Below are positions 46,765 to 56,300 of a stretch of DNA of 64,000 nt, piece by piece (the first letter of the stretch is position 1; each line of letters begins with the position of its first letter). The notes beneath the pieces were generated by a model. The model saw nothing but the letters and a program-made list of their open reading frames with translations, was not told the DNA's origin and ran no database searches. The stretch is from assembly GCF_002846395.1 (NCBI RefSeq), contig NZ_PJMU01000003.1:868001-932000 (forward strand), read 5' to 3'. The DNA is from Pontibacter ramchanderi (GTDB lineage: Bacteria > Bacteroidota > Bacteroidia > Cytophagales > Hymenobacteraceae). Position numbers and translations under genes: made by a program.

Positions 46765-46772
46765 TATTTTTG
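46765..46772 (+). promoter_or_regulatory. putative -7 promoter element upstream of the LpxH-like gene
   Basis: TATTTTTG matches the Bacteroidota TAnnTTTG consensus and is followed by a 190-bp leader to the phosphoesterase gene. No TTG at the usual -33 distance, so support is partial. Confidence 0.3.
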
Positions 46773-46830
46773 AAACGTGAAAAAGAGCTTTAGCCAGAGG
46801 TACTATTATCAACCAATAAAAAGGGAAACA

Positions 46831-46944
46831 ATGGCACGTTTGACGAACAACCCCATTCATATGATGATATCCGGTATTCTGAGCATTCTGCTTTCCCGGC
46901 TGTGCTCCTATTATTCACCTTTTAAGTTTATTAAAGTCAACTAA
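46831..46944 (+). CDS. possible small membrane peptide
   Basis: An ATG after a purine-rich AAAAAGGGAAACA opens a 37-codon frame (MARLTNNPIHMMISGILSIL, then SRLCSYYSPFKFIKVN) with one short hydrophobic stretch. It lies 20 bp before the phosphoesterase gene and could be a leader peptide or chance. No family is recognised. Confidence 0.25.
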   Translation: MARLTNNPIHMMISGILSILLSRLCSYYSPFKFIKVN

Positions 46945-46964
46945 ATCTCACCCACGCCTCCTTT

Positions 46965-47807
46965 ATGGCAAGAAAAAGAAAAGTTGAGGTAGCCGTTATT
47001 TCAGACGTGCACTTGGGCACCTACGGGTGCCATTCCAGCGAGCTTTTGGCTTACCTCAAAAGCATTCATCCCGATACCCTGATCCTCAACGGCGACATCA
47101 TCGATATCTGGCAGTTCAGCAAGAACTACTGGCCTGCCAACCATATGAAGGTGGTCAAGCACCTGATGGGCCTGATCGCCAAAGGCACAAAAGTATATTA
47201 CATCACCGGCAATCACGACGAGATGCTGCGCAAGTTCGTTGGCTTACGGATGAGCTCTTTCCAGATTGTGAACAAGCTGGTGTTGGAACTGGACGGCAAA
47301 AAGGCCTGGTTTTTCCACGGCGATGTATTTGACGTGACCATGCAGCACTCCAAATGGCTGGCCCGACTGGGAGCAAAGGGCTACGACACACTCATCCTGC
47401 TCAACCGTATCGTAAACTACTTTTGCCTCAAACTCAACCGGGATAAGGTATACCTCTCCCGCAACATCAAAAACCGTGTGAAGAGCGCTGTCAAGTTCAT
47501 CAACAACTTTGAGCAGACAGCCGCCGAAATAGCCATCACAAACGGCTATGACTATGTGGTGTGCGGCCACATCCACCAACCCGAAATGCGTGACATTACC
47601 AACATGGAGGGCAAGGTAACCTACCTCAACTCTGGCGACTGGATCGAGAACCTGACGGCGCTCGAGTACGACAACGGCGGCTGGAGCCTGTACAAGTTTA
47701 GGGAAGATCTGGAGGCTGTAGTAATGGAAGAAGAGGACGAACGCGTACCCACCAATATTCAGCTGTTCCAGAGCATGATGGTAGAGTTTAACCTGAAGTC
47801 AGCTTGA
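46965..47807 (+). CDS. UDP-2,3-diacylglucosamine-diphosphatase-like metallophosphoesterase (LpxH family)
   Basis: A 280-residue cytoplasmic phosphoesterase with the two-metal motif set SDVHLGTYG, NGDIIDIWQF, GNHDE, HGDVFD and CGHIHQP. Family members hydrolyse the pyrophosphate of UDP-diacylglucosamine in lipid A synthesis; this is the longer variant often paired with a glycosyltransferase. The next gene overlaps its stop codon (TTGA), so the two are translationally coupled. Confidence 0.88.
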   Translation: MARKRKVEVAVISDVHLGTYGCHSSELLAYLKSIHPDTLILNGDIIDIWQFSKNYWPANHMKVVKHLMGLIAKGTKVYYITGNHDEMLRKFVGLRMSSFQIVNKLVLELDGKKAWFFHGDVFDVTMQHSKWLARLGAKGYDTLILLNRIVNYFCLKLNRDKVYLSRNIKNRVKSAVKFINNFEQTAAEIAITNGYDYVVCGHIHQPEMRDITNMEGKVTYLNSGDWIENLTALEYDNGGWSLYKFREDLEAVVMEEEDERVPTNIQLFQSMMVEFNLKSA

Positions 47808-48790
47808 AAATACTGTATGCGATTCAGGGTACCGGCAATGGCCACCTGACAAGGGCCCTGGATGTTATACCTGCCCTACAACAACGCGGGGAGGTAGACC
47901 TGCTGGTGAGCGGCTGCCAGGTTGACCTAAGCCTGCCGTACCCCGTAAAATACCGACTCAACGGCATGAGTTTTATTTTTGGCAAGAACGGCGGCGTGGA
48001 CTTTTACAGGACCATTGCCCAGGCCAGTTCCCACAGCTTTTACAAAGAGATCCGGCAGCTACCGGTGAAACGCTATGACCTGGTGATCTCTGACTTTGAA
48101 CCGGTGTCGGCCTGGGCCTGCCTGATGGCCAAGAAACCTTGTGTGGGGCTAAGCAACCAGGTGGCGGTGCTCCACCCAAACGCTCCTAAACCGGACAAAG
48201 CGGACCACATGGGCAAATTCATACTGAAGAACTACGCCCCCACTACGGCCAACTACGGGTTCCACTTCGCCCGCTTCGACAGCTCCATCTTTACCCCCAT
48301 CATCCGCAAACAGGTGCGCGAACTGGAGGTGAGCAACCTGGGCCACTACACCGTATACCTGCCCGCCTACGAGGACCACAAGATCGTGAACCGGCTCACA
48401 CAGTTCCGGCAAGTCGAGTGGCAGGTTTTCTCCAAGCACAACAAACAGCCCTTCCTGCACGAGAACGTGTCGGTGCGGCCCATTCAGAACGAGGCCTTTT
48501 TGCAGAGTATGGCTACTGCGGCGGGCGTGCTGTGTGCCGCTGGCTTTGGCACGCCATCGGAAGTGCTATACCTGCAGAAGAAACTCCTGGTAGTGCCTAT
48601 GAAAAACCAGTTTGAACAGGTATGCAACGCTGCTGCCCTTCAGCACCTGGGAGTCGGGGCCATCAAAAATCTGAAGAAGAAGCACCTGCCCAAGATACAC
48701 GAGTGGCTGGAACATGGCCAAACAATACAGGTAGACTATCCAGACGAAACCGAAGCCATTGTGCAGCGCATTGTGCAGGAGAACACGTAA
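47804..48790 (+). CDS. GT-B glycosyltransferase, TTG start
   Basis: A 328-residue protein with the start KILYAIQGTGNGHLTRALDV, a glycine-rich donor/acceptor loop typical of GT-B enzymes related to monogalactosyldiacylglycerol synthase and MurG. The second domain has AAGFGTPSEVLYLQKKLLVVP for nucleotide-sugar binding. I use TTG at 47804, overlapping the upstream TGA, because the next ATG would remove the glycine loop. With the LpxH-like partner it probably makes or edits an envelope glycolipid; the exact sugar and acceptor are unknown. Confidence 0.82.
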   Translation: MKILYAIQGTGNGHLTRALDVIPALQQRGEVDLLVSGCQVDLSLPYPVKYRLNGMSFIFGKNGGVDFYRTIAQASSHSFYKEIRQLPVKRYDLVISDFEPVSAWACLMAKKPCVGLSNQVAVLHPNAPKPDKADHMGKFILKNYAPTTANYGFHFARFDSSIFTPIIRKQVRELEVSNLGHYTVYLPAYEDHKIVNRLTQFRQVEWQVFSKHNKQPFLHENVSVRPIQNEAFLQSMATAAGVLCAAGFGTPSEVLYLQKKLLVVPMKNQFEQVCNAAALQHLGVGAIKNLKKKHLPKIHEWLEHGQTIQVDYPDETEAIVQRIVQENT

Positions 48791-48801
48791 CAGATTATAA
48801 A

Positions 48802-48846
48802 CAGCTTCCGACGTAGCAGCTCTCCGGAAAAAGGAAGCTGCTTTTT
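48802..48846 (+). terminator. hairpin with T-tract directly before the GH1 start codon
   Basis: CAGCTTCC (48802-48809) pairs with GGAAGCTG (48833-48840), followed by CTTTTT. It should end the LpxH-glycosyltransferase transcript, yet the GH1 ATG is only 3 nt after the T-tract. An attenuator or a regulated read-through element is possible. Confidence 0.5.
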
Positions 48847-48848
48847 GT

Positions 48849-50225
48849 ATGTTAGATCTCAACAACGAACCAATACAGCCTGAGCTAAGCAAACTGGCCT
48901 TTGGCAAAGATTTTCAGTGGGGCGTCTCCACAGCGGCTTACCAGATAGAGGGTGCTCACGAAGCCGAAGGCAAAGGCCTTTCCATATGGGATGTTTTTTC
49001 GGGCAGAAAGGGCAAGATCAAGCAGCGCCACCATGGTAACCACGCCTGCGACTTCTTCAATCGCTACCCCGATGACCTGGAGCTGATGCAGTCGCTGGCA
49101 ATACCCAACTTCCGCTTCTCCCTCTCCTGGCCCCGGCTTCTGCCAGAAGGGACCGGCCGTATTAACCATTACGGCGTGGGTTATTACGACCGCCTCATCG
49201 ACCACTGTCTGGAGTTGGGCATCACGCCCTGGCTCACGCTCTATCACTGGGACCTACCCCATGCGCTGGAGAGGAAAGGGGGTTGGGCGAACCGTGAAAT
49301 CGTGGGCTGGTTTGAGGAATACACTGCCCTGGCTGTAAAACTCTACGGGGACCGCGTGAAGCACTGGATGGTGCTCAACGAGCCGATGGTGTTTACGGGA
49401 GCCGGCTATTTTCTGGGAGTGCATGCGCCGGGGCGCCGCGGCTTCGGCTCCTTTATACCTGCCGTGCACCATGCCACTCTCTGCCAGGCAGCTGGCGGCA
49501 GGGTCATTAAAGACCTTCGGCCTGAGGCAGAGGTAGGCACTACTTTCTCGTGCTCATACGTGGAGCCCCTGCGACAAACAGAAAAAGACCTGCAGGCGGC
49601 CCGCCGGGTAGACGCCCTGCTCAACCGCCTTTTCCTGGAGCCTGCTTTGGGACTGGGCTACCCGCTGGACGACCTTAGGTTCATGCGCCGCATTGAAAAG
49701 TACATGCTGCCAGGCGACGAGCAAAAGCTGGCCTTCGACTTTGATTTTATCGGGGTGCAGAACTATACCCGGGAAATTGTGAAATACGCTTTCTGGACAC
49801 CCTTTATGCAGGCGATTCTGGTACCCGCCCGCAAACGCGGCGTGCCCTATACCCTAATGAACTGGGAGGTATACCCGGAGAGCATGTACCACATCCTGCA
49901 CCAGTTCAACCGCTACAAAGGTATACGCAAGCTTATCGTGACTGAAAACGGCGCTGCTTTTCCGGACGAGCTCAAAGATGGGCAAGTGCACGACCCGGAG
50001 CGGCTGTGCTACCTGAAGCGTTATATGCAGCAGATGCTGCGAGCCAAACTGGAAGGCGTGAACGTACAGGGTTACTTCATCTGGTCCTTTGTCGACAATT
50101 TCGAGTGGGCCGAAGGCTATAATCCGCGCTTTGGGCTGGTGCATGTCGATTTTGAAACACAGCAACGAACCATCAAGAGTTCCGGCTACTGGTACCGCGA
50201 TTTTCTTCGGGGCAGCGCTACGTAG
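48849..50225 (+). CDS. GH1 family beta-glycosidase
   Basis: A 458-residue cytoplasmic enzyme with the retaining GH1 pattern: FQWGVSTAAYQIEG at the start, YHWDLPHALE, acid/base Glu in LNEPMV, nucleophile Glu in VTENGAAF and the aglycone loop SFVDNFEWAEGYNPRFGLVHVDF. It cleaves beta-glucosides or related glycosides. Start ATG 48849. It sits directly after the glycolipid-type gene pair and a terminator-like hairpin. Confidence 0.95.
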   Translation: MLDLNNEPIQPELSKLAFGKDFQWGVSTAAYQIEGAHEAEGKGLSIWDVFSGRKGKIKQRHHGNHACDFFNRYPDDLELMQSLAIPNFRFSLSWPRLLPEGTGRINHYGVGYYDRLIDHCLELGITPWLTLYHWDLPHALERKGGWANREIVGWFEEYTALAVKLYGDRVKHWMVLNEPMVFTGAGYFLGVHAPGRRGFGSFIPAVHHATLCQAAGGRVIKDLRPEAEVGTTFSCSYVEPLRQTEKDLQAARRVDALLNRLFLEPALGLGYPLDDLRFMRRIEKYMLPGDEQKLAFDFDFIGVQNYTREIVKYAFWTPFMQAILVPARKRGVPYTLMNWEVYPESMYHILHQFNRYKGIRKLIVTENGAAFPDELKDGQVHDPERLCYLKRYMQQMLRAKLEGVNVQGYFIWSFVDNFEWAEGYNPRFGLVHVDFETQQRTIKSSGYWYRDFLRGSAT

Positions 50226-50355
50226 CAACATTATGACCGTATTACCCCTGCATTAAGATACTGTTAAACCTTCCCAGCATCTTTTTTAGCCCCAAAAGGT
50301 GCTATACCTTTGACTGCGGTTAGTTAATAAGAGTTAAGTTTAGTTTGGTTAAGCA

Positions 50356-50385
50356 AAAAGGCCTGCTTCACAGCAGGCCTTTTTT
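50356..50385 (+). terminator. intrinsic terminator after the GH1 gene
   Basis: AAAAAGGCCTGC pairs with GCAGGCCTTTTT around a 6-nt loop; it is followed by further Ts. Confidence 0.75.
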
Positions 50386-50499
50386 GTTGAAAGGATTTTA
50401 TCTGTGCGTTTTGTCTTCATGAAAAGAGCAGCGCCATGCACCTAGACCAGGGCCAGCACGATGGTTTCGACACAGTATCTGCCATACCTGCTACGAGGC

Positions 50500-50679
50500 T
50501 CAATTCATCGCCTTCAACACCTCTTCCGAATACCAGATCTGCTTGCCGTTGTAATGCTCTATCCGCACGTTCTGATTCCGAAAATTCCCTTTCTTGTAAT
50601 GCAGGAAGCGACCCTTTCCCTGCGGAGTTGTTAACTCTGTTCCTGATGTCAGTGCTGTGAAGTTGATCGTTTTTGCCAT
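50500..50679 (-). CDS. small hypothetical protein, 59 residues
   Basis: From the ATG at 50679 a frame runs MAKTINFTALTSGTELTTPQ and on to SEEVLKAMN. The composition (basic middle GKGRFLHYKKGNFRNQNVR, aromatic end NGKQIWYSEE) and even codon use look protein-like, and it is bounded by gene-free sequence on both sides. No family recognised; it could be a nucleic-acid-binding small protein. Confidence 0.5.
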   Translation of the reverse strand: MAKTINFTALTSGTELTTPQGKGRFLHYKKGNFRNQNVRIEHYNGKQIWYSEEVLKAMN

Positions 50680-50844
50680 GGATTAAATTGTTCTCGGGAT
50701 TAAAAAGAATATTTCTGTTATACTTCATAGTATCCCTAAAATACGGCAGGCATATAAATCTAGTAAAAAGGGAATGTAATCGTTCTGTTAAATCTGGTTA
50801 AGTGAGGCCTTCACGTATCATTTGGCCTCTGCCGAAGCTACCCT

Positions 50845-51009
50845 TCATTTTGCAGCCTCGGCTGACCACAGATCAGGCGACACATAGCGGTGGGCACTCA
50901 GTTCCAGCCGCCGACCCTGGATGGTAACGCGCAGATAGATCGGCAAGGGATTGTCTCTGGTGGTCTTGGCTTTTCTGCCATAGAACAGGATACTGATTTT
51001 AGTGTCCAT
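50845..51009 (-). pseudogene. truncated tyrosine-recombinase (integrase) N-terminus beside tmRNA
   Basis: From the ATG at 51009 (MDTKISILFYGRKAK) this encodes 54 residues matching the Arm DNA-binding domain of Bacteroidota site-specific integrases, with PLPIYLRVTIQGRRLELS, then a premature TGA. The core-binding and catalytic domains are missing. It lies about 250 bp beyond the 3-prime end of ssrA, a common integration target. I read it as the remains of an excised or decayed integrative element. Confidence 0.65.
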
Positions 51010-51110
51010 TTCACGCCTCCTTTTATGCTTAAATTCAACAATCAATCAAAGGCTCCACAAAATGCACAGCACCCACACATCTTCATGACATTTAACTGTT
51101 TACAATAAAT

Positions 51111-51147
51111 TCGGGTACCTAAACTCGGGTAAAGTTTGGGTACCCGA
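51111..51147. repeat. 15-bp hairpin between the integrase remnant and tmRNA
   Basis: TCGGGTACCTAAACT and AGTTTGGGTACCCGA are complementary over 15 bp with one G-T pair and a 7-nt loop that itself begins CGGGTA. Nested GGGTA repeats next to an integrase relic suggest a leftover recombination or arm-site region. Confidence 0.6.
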
Positions 51148-51201
51148 TTCAGGCACCTCAGAAAGGAGAGAAAATAAAAAATTCAGGTGGGACTAAAAAC
51201 A

Positions 51202-51236
51202 AAAAAGCCCTTAAATCGCTGATTTAAGGGCTTTTT
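51202..51236 (-). terminator. intrinsic terminator of the tmRNA gene
   Basis: AAAAAGCCCTTAAATC pairs perfectly with GATTTAAGGGCTTTTT (16 bp, 3-nt loop). It lies 24 bp past the tmRNA 3-prime end. Confidence 0.85.
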
Positions 51237-51259
51237 ATGCTGATTGATAAGGTACTAAG

Positions 51260-51626
51260 TGGAGATGCAGGGATTCGAACCCTGGTCCAGACAAGGAAAT
51301 CAACGGGCCTTCTACATGCTTAGACTTATTCAGATTGTCGGGAGCTTGCAAGTATAAGTCAAACTTATGCGCACTCCTTAGATGCTTTGTTTCGCCTGTG
51401 CACCACACCCTTACACAGACTAGTAAATCGGATCGAAGCCTCGTATGTGCAGGCAGATTCACGAAACCTGCACGAGACTATGGCTAGTGCTTAATACCTA
51501 GATTAAGCAGCCATGGCGTAGTTAGATTCGCCAGTTATTGTTCGAACGGATTTTTAACAGGTGGTACGTTCATCACCCGACATGCTTACACGCAATCTGC
51601 ACAAGCTGTCAATTCCAGTCATCCCC
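51260..51626 (-). ncRNA. ssrA: transfer-messenger RNA (ssrA)
   Basis: The 5-prime end GGGGATGACTGGAATTGACA and the 3-prime end GGTTCGAATCCCTGCATCTCC form the acceptor stem (GGGGAUG with CAUCUCC, one G-U) and T arm. CCA is not encoded after the discriminator A. The tag frame at 51532-51503 reads GESNYAMAA then TAA; most Bacteroidota tags I know end ALAA. The RNA rescues ribosomes stalled on broken messages and marks the products for proteolysis. Confidence 0.95.
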
Positions 51627-51931
51627 GTAAGTTAAAGAACGAATTCTTGTATACTATACTTCAAGAAGTATGCCACAAAGTTACACTTTTTCGGGCATAT
51701 TCCCACTCGTTAGCTGCCTTTAAAACACGCAAACCGTTCCGATTAGTTTCTTCCGGACAACCACAATTATTTACATACGTGCAGGTTCCATTCCAGCAGA
51801 AACAGGAATATCTGGCTGTCAAAGCCTTAACCCAAATCACCCCGCTATACCTGAGCTGGAAACCTAGCCGAGCACCAGCCGTTACAAAGTAAATATAGCG
51901 CTTCTTCTATCCTTTACTAACCCCCAATGCC
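51627..51931. other. gap between ssrA and cfa
   Basis: This 305-bp region holds the divergent promoters of ssrA and cfa, and one CTATACCT motif near 51845. I find no gene in it. Confidence 0.35.
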
Positions 51932-53053
51932 ATGGCAATAAGTAGTCTGGAGCAGCAAGTAACTGACATGTTGGCAACAGCCGGCATCATGGTAAACGGC
52001 CCCAATGCCTGGGATTTGCAGGTGCACAACGAGCGTTTCTATAAACGCGTGCTCAGCCAGGGCTCGCTGGGTTTAGGAGAATCCTACATGGACGGCTGGT
52101 GGGACTGCGAGCGCATAGACGAATTTGTGCACAAGGCTATCCGGGCCGATTTGTACAAAAACGCCCGATTTGGCTGGCGCACTGTGCTGGAGGTGCTGCT
52201 GGCTAAAGTGGTTAACTTACAACCCAAAGGCAAAGCGGCCCGCAATGCGCAGCGCCATTACGACATTGGCAACCGCCTGTACCAGCGTATGCTCGACAAG
52301 CGCCTGGTCTACAGCTGCGCCTACTGGAAAGACGCCGACACCCTGGACCATGCGCAGGAGCACAAGCTCGACCTGGTATGCCGCAAGCTGCGGCTACAGC
52401 CCGGGCAGCGCGTGCTCGACATTGGCTGCGGCTGGGGTAGCTTTGCCCGGTATGCAGCCGAAAGGTATGGCGTGGAAGTAATAGGTATAACGGTATCGAA
52501 AGAACAGGCAGCACTGGCCCGGGAGCTTTGCAAGGGACTGCCCATCGAAATCAGGCTGCAGGACTACCGCGACGTGCGCGAGCAATTTGACCACGTGGTG
52601 TCGATCGGGATGGCCGAGCACGTGGGCTACCGCAACCACCGCACCTACATGCGAACGGCTGCCCGCTGCCTCAAAGACGAAGGGCTGTTCCTGCTGCACA
52701 CCATCGGCGTCAACTTCTCCAAAACCTCCCCTGACCCGTTCATCGACAAGTACATCTTCCCCAACTGCCTAATTCCTTCGCTGCGGCAACTCACGGCTGC
52801 CATGGAGCACGTTTTTGTGGTGGAGGACCTGCACAACTTCGGTCCCGACTACGACCGCACGCTCCTTGCCTGGCACCACAACTTTAACCAGCACTGGCCT
52901 GAGTTGCAGGGCGAATACGGGGAGCGTTTCTATCGCATGTGGACCTACTACTTACTGTCCAGCGCCGGCTCATTCCGGGCGCGCAACAACCAGCTCTGGC
53001 AGTTCGTGCTTTCCAAGAAAGGTATACCGGGCGGCTACGAAGCGGTGAGGTAA
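51932..53053 (+). CDS. cfa: cyclopropane-fatty-acyl-phospholipid synthase
   Basis: A 373-residue SAM-dependent methyltransferase that adds a methylene bridge to unsaturated acyl chains of membrane phospholipids. Visible are the N-terminal lipid-binding part (GSLGLGESYMDGWWDC), the Cfa signature QRHYDIGNRLYQRML, the SAM loop VLDIGCGWGSFARYAAE and HYDYGxD-like NFGPDYDRTLLAWH. Length is close to E. coli Cfa (382). Monocistronic. Confidence 0.95.
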   Translation: MAISSLEQQVTDMLATAGIMVNGPNAWDLQVHNERFYKRVLSQGSLGLGESYMDGWWDCERIDEFVHKAIRADLYKNARFGWRTVLEVLLAKVVNLQPKGKAARNAQRHYDIGNRLYQRMLDKRLVYSCAYWKDADTLDHAQEHKLDLVCRKLRLQPGQRVLDIGCGWGSFARYAAERYGVEVIGITVSKEQAALARELCKGLPIEIRLQDYRDVREQFDHVVSIGMAEHVGYRNHRTYMRTAARCLKDEGLFLLHTIGVNFSKTSPDPFIDKYIFPNCLIPSLRQLTAAMEHVFVVEDLHNFGPDYDRTLLAWHHNFNQHWPELQGEYGERFYRMWTYYLLSSAGSFRARNNQLWQFVLSKKGIPGGYEAVR

Positions 53054-53182
53054 GTAATGAATAATGAGGAATGAATAATGAAGAATTAGTGATGAGTTAT
53101 GATGAATGGTTGTACTGGGGCTACTGCGAGGTGGTAGAAGATCAGAAATAGTGATTGGGTGTGGGCCTACATACCCGGCGAT

Positions 53183-53241
53183 AGGTATAGGAGCAGGTAT
53201 AGGTATAGGAGCAGAAGCAGGTATAGATACTGGCTATACCT
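53183..53241. repeat. compact array of five AGGTATAG/CTATACCT motifs
   Basis: AGGTATAG occurs at 53183, 53195, 53201 (overlapping) and 53219, and its reverse complement at 53234, in a 59-bp stretch that also repeats GGAGCAG. It lies between cfa and the M36 protease gene. Confidence 0.85.
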
Positions 53242-53266
53242 TAACCATAGAGCCCTGTAAAAAGCA

Positions 53267-53294
53267 AAGGCCGGTGGAGTGAATCACCGGCCTT
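53267..53294 (-). terminator. intrinsic terminator after the M36 protease gene
   Basis: AAGGCCGGTG pairs with CACCGGCCTT (10 bp, 8-nt loop); on the minus strand it is followed by TGCTTTTTACAG. Confidence 0.75.
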
Positions 53295-53320
53295 GCCCTG
53301 TCAGGATAGTTAAACATGCA

Positions 53321-56300
53321 TTATTTCTGCATCACGATTCGGATAAAGGACACGCCCTCGTCCGTTACCAGTCTGGCGATGTACATGCCGTTTGCCAGTC
53401 GGCCTTTCTCAAACGCATAGACTTTGTGCTCACCTGCTCTGCCAGCGCCCTGTGCCAGTACAGTCACCACGGAGCCGCGCATGTCCAGCACTTCCAGGGT
53501 ATAGCTTCCGTCCTGTATTAGGGTAAAGCCGATGTCGGTTCTGGCGCCGAATGGGTTTGGTGTTGCACGCAGACTCATCTTCTCGGCACTGATCTCAGCT
53601 TTGGCCGTTGCTGTGGCTGTAGCAGCCAGACCGCAGTTGCCCAGCTTTCCGTTGGCAGCTGTCAGCAGGTATGGCACGGCACTAGGCGCCACACACTCTG
53701 CCACACCGTCCACACAAACCAGCACTTTGTCTTTCTTCTTGCCATCGCCGCAGCGCACATCTACCACCGAAATGGTAATTGACTTGTGCTTGATACAGCC
53801 ATCGCCATTAACGGCACGCACCGTGAAGGTATAGGTACCGGCAGCTTTTGGTGTGAAGACCACACTGGCACCCGTCGTCGCGCTCAGGCCTTCCGCTCCG
53901 CTCCAGGTATACACGTTGTCGGCATCGCCACCCGCCTGCAGACGTACATTCTGCGGACCGTAACCAAGGTATAGGGTAGAGGCTACGCCGCCTGTGTAAA
54001 CCTCAGAAGTAGCTACTGCATCAAGAGTAAGCGGCGTGGTACAGGCATAGGTTTCCGGCAGGTCAAAAGCCTCTACCTGGTCGAAACGACTTAGGTTAGA
54101 GCCCTGGCTTGCACTGTAGCCCAGACCTCTTTTGGCAAAGGCTTTCCAGATCAGCTCCTGGTTGGCGCCTTCATAGTTTTGGCGGTCGGCCAGCAGGATC
54201 GCATCGCGGCCATCAATGAAACCGGGGCGGCAGGCCTGTAGTTTCAGACCGTCGATCACCAGCTGCATGGCCATGTTGTTGCCACCTTTGCCATTGTACA
54301 GGTCCTCATCAAAACCGTATTTATCGATCATAGCCCAGGTCATGTCCCAGAGCATGGTAGACCATACAAAACCGACACCGTGCGGCTGGCTGATGGCCGC
54401 GTTGTTGGTAGATGCGTAGGTATGCGCGTTAATACCGAAATCAGTAGAATAAGGGGCCGGACGTATGCCGTTTCCGTCAGTTGCCTGTCCTTGTGCATAA
54501 GTACCGATACCGCGCTTTTTGGCGCCTGTGTCCCCGGGCTTCATGGTCATCATCAGGCCGAACCAGTCGCTCCAGCCTTCGCCCATCTGCTCGGCGTTGT
54601 TGAGGCAGTTTACAATGGTACGCCCGCCGGTCAGGCGGTTGGAGATACCGTGGCCGTACTCGTGCACAATGATGCCATTGTCGAAGTCGCCGTCAATTTC
54701 AGGTCTGCCATCGTCCTTCAGGCGAACGATCACGTCCTCACCGGCATTTATTCTAGCTCTAAGAAGCGCTCCTGCCTCCTGGCTGATCATCACAGCAGGT
54801 ATCGTAATAGGCATGGTCGGTGTTCCCCCCATCGCAATCGGGCCACCAGGAGCGTTGTTGATCACGATAACGGCGATAGCGCCGGCCAGTTGGGCTGCTT
54901 CTACTTTCTCCGTAAACGGACAGTTTCCTCTGTACGCCACGGCGATGTTACCGGCAATCTCAGCCGTGTTAGAGAGCACACCGCAACCTTCCTGCGGCAC
55001 AGCAGATGTACCCAGTCCTACCACCAGTTTGCCTACTACAGGGTCAGAGGTGAGTTTCCGGGCCCAGGCCGCTTCTGTTGCCGGGTAGCTGCCGGCCACT
55101 GAGGCTGGTGAGGAAACTGATACCATGTCCGGATCGGGCGGGCTGCTCCACAGGTACATCTGCATGCGGGGCGCGAAGCCGTCAGCCGGTGTCGAGAAAT
55201 TGGCGTTGTTGCGCGAAGTACCGTTGCGGTTGTCCTGTGCCTCTGCCAGTACCGGGTCACTCTGCGATCCGCCTTTGCCATAGTTGTTGAGCTGGAAGTT
55301 TCCGCTGGCCTCGTCAAAGCCATACTGGTACCACACATCGTGGATCACGTTGTTCCAGTAAAACAGGTTGGTGATGGCCGCGTCGCGGTTAACTACCGGT
55401 GCCTTAGTAAAATCGATCGGGAAGTCGAAGCTTAGCTCAGATCCGCCGTCGGGGCTGTAGTTCAGGCTCCAGCTGTTGTTGTTAGTAGGGTCTTCGTAGG
55501 CGTACACGTTGTTGCCGCGTGTTCTGGTTTCGGTGTGCCAACCTTGTGGCGAGGCAGTTTGGTGGGCAGCAGACGTACTCACGATGGAACGCGGGCCATG
55601 GCTCGGGCTCTCCACCGGCATGGCAAACACATTGTAGGCGTTGGTCACGGCCGCTATGGTTGCCTGCGGTACCGCTACATAAGGCGAAGCCAGGGTATGT
55701 GCGTGATCATCGTGCATAAACTTGCCCCCGGGTCCGTCATTCTCGAACTGGCAATGCACCACCATGTTGTCTTTGTCCAGCACGGTGCCTGTGGTGGCGT
55801 CCAGGCGGATGTTCCACCAGTTCTGGGCATCCAGTTCGTAGATGGACACTTCCCAGGCCAGGCGCAGGCTACCGTCTTCCATAGGCTGGTAGACCAGTTT
55901 AGCAGGTATAGGCTCGAGCGAAATGCCGCCTTTGGAGAAGACAACCGCTCTGTTGCGGCCATTGCCCCGCTCCTGCACCGTAAGCGGTTCCTTCATGGCG
56001 ATGCCCAGGTGCTGGGCGGCGGCGGCCACTGCTCCGGCAGCATCCAGGCCCGGCTGGTTCGATTTCACTCGCTTGCCCAACTGCTTCTGCATGCGGTTGC
56101 CCATGGTGAGCACGCGGCCCTCTTTGCTTATGCTGATGTTGGTTACGGCGCCATGTACTTCAATCCCTCGGTAGAGTTGCTTGATGTACATGTGTTTCAT
56201 GCCGCTTTTAGGACTTTCGGTTTCGCTGGCCAGCTCGAGCTCCGATACGTCTTCGTCTTCTAAATCGAGCTGCTTTTTGTTTTGCTGAATGTGATTCAGG

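Noticed and set aside
48849..50225. GH1 as part of the galactose group or the MurNAc locus
   Set aside because: It is about 28 kb from the galactose genes and follows a separate terminator-like hairpin; nothing links it to them beyond being a glycosidase.
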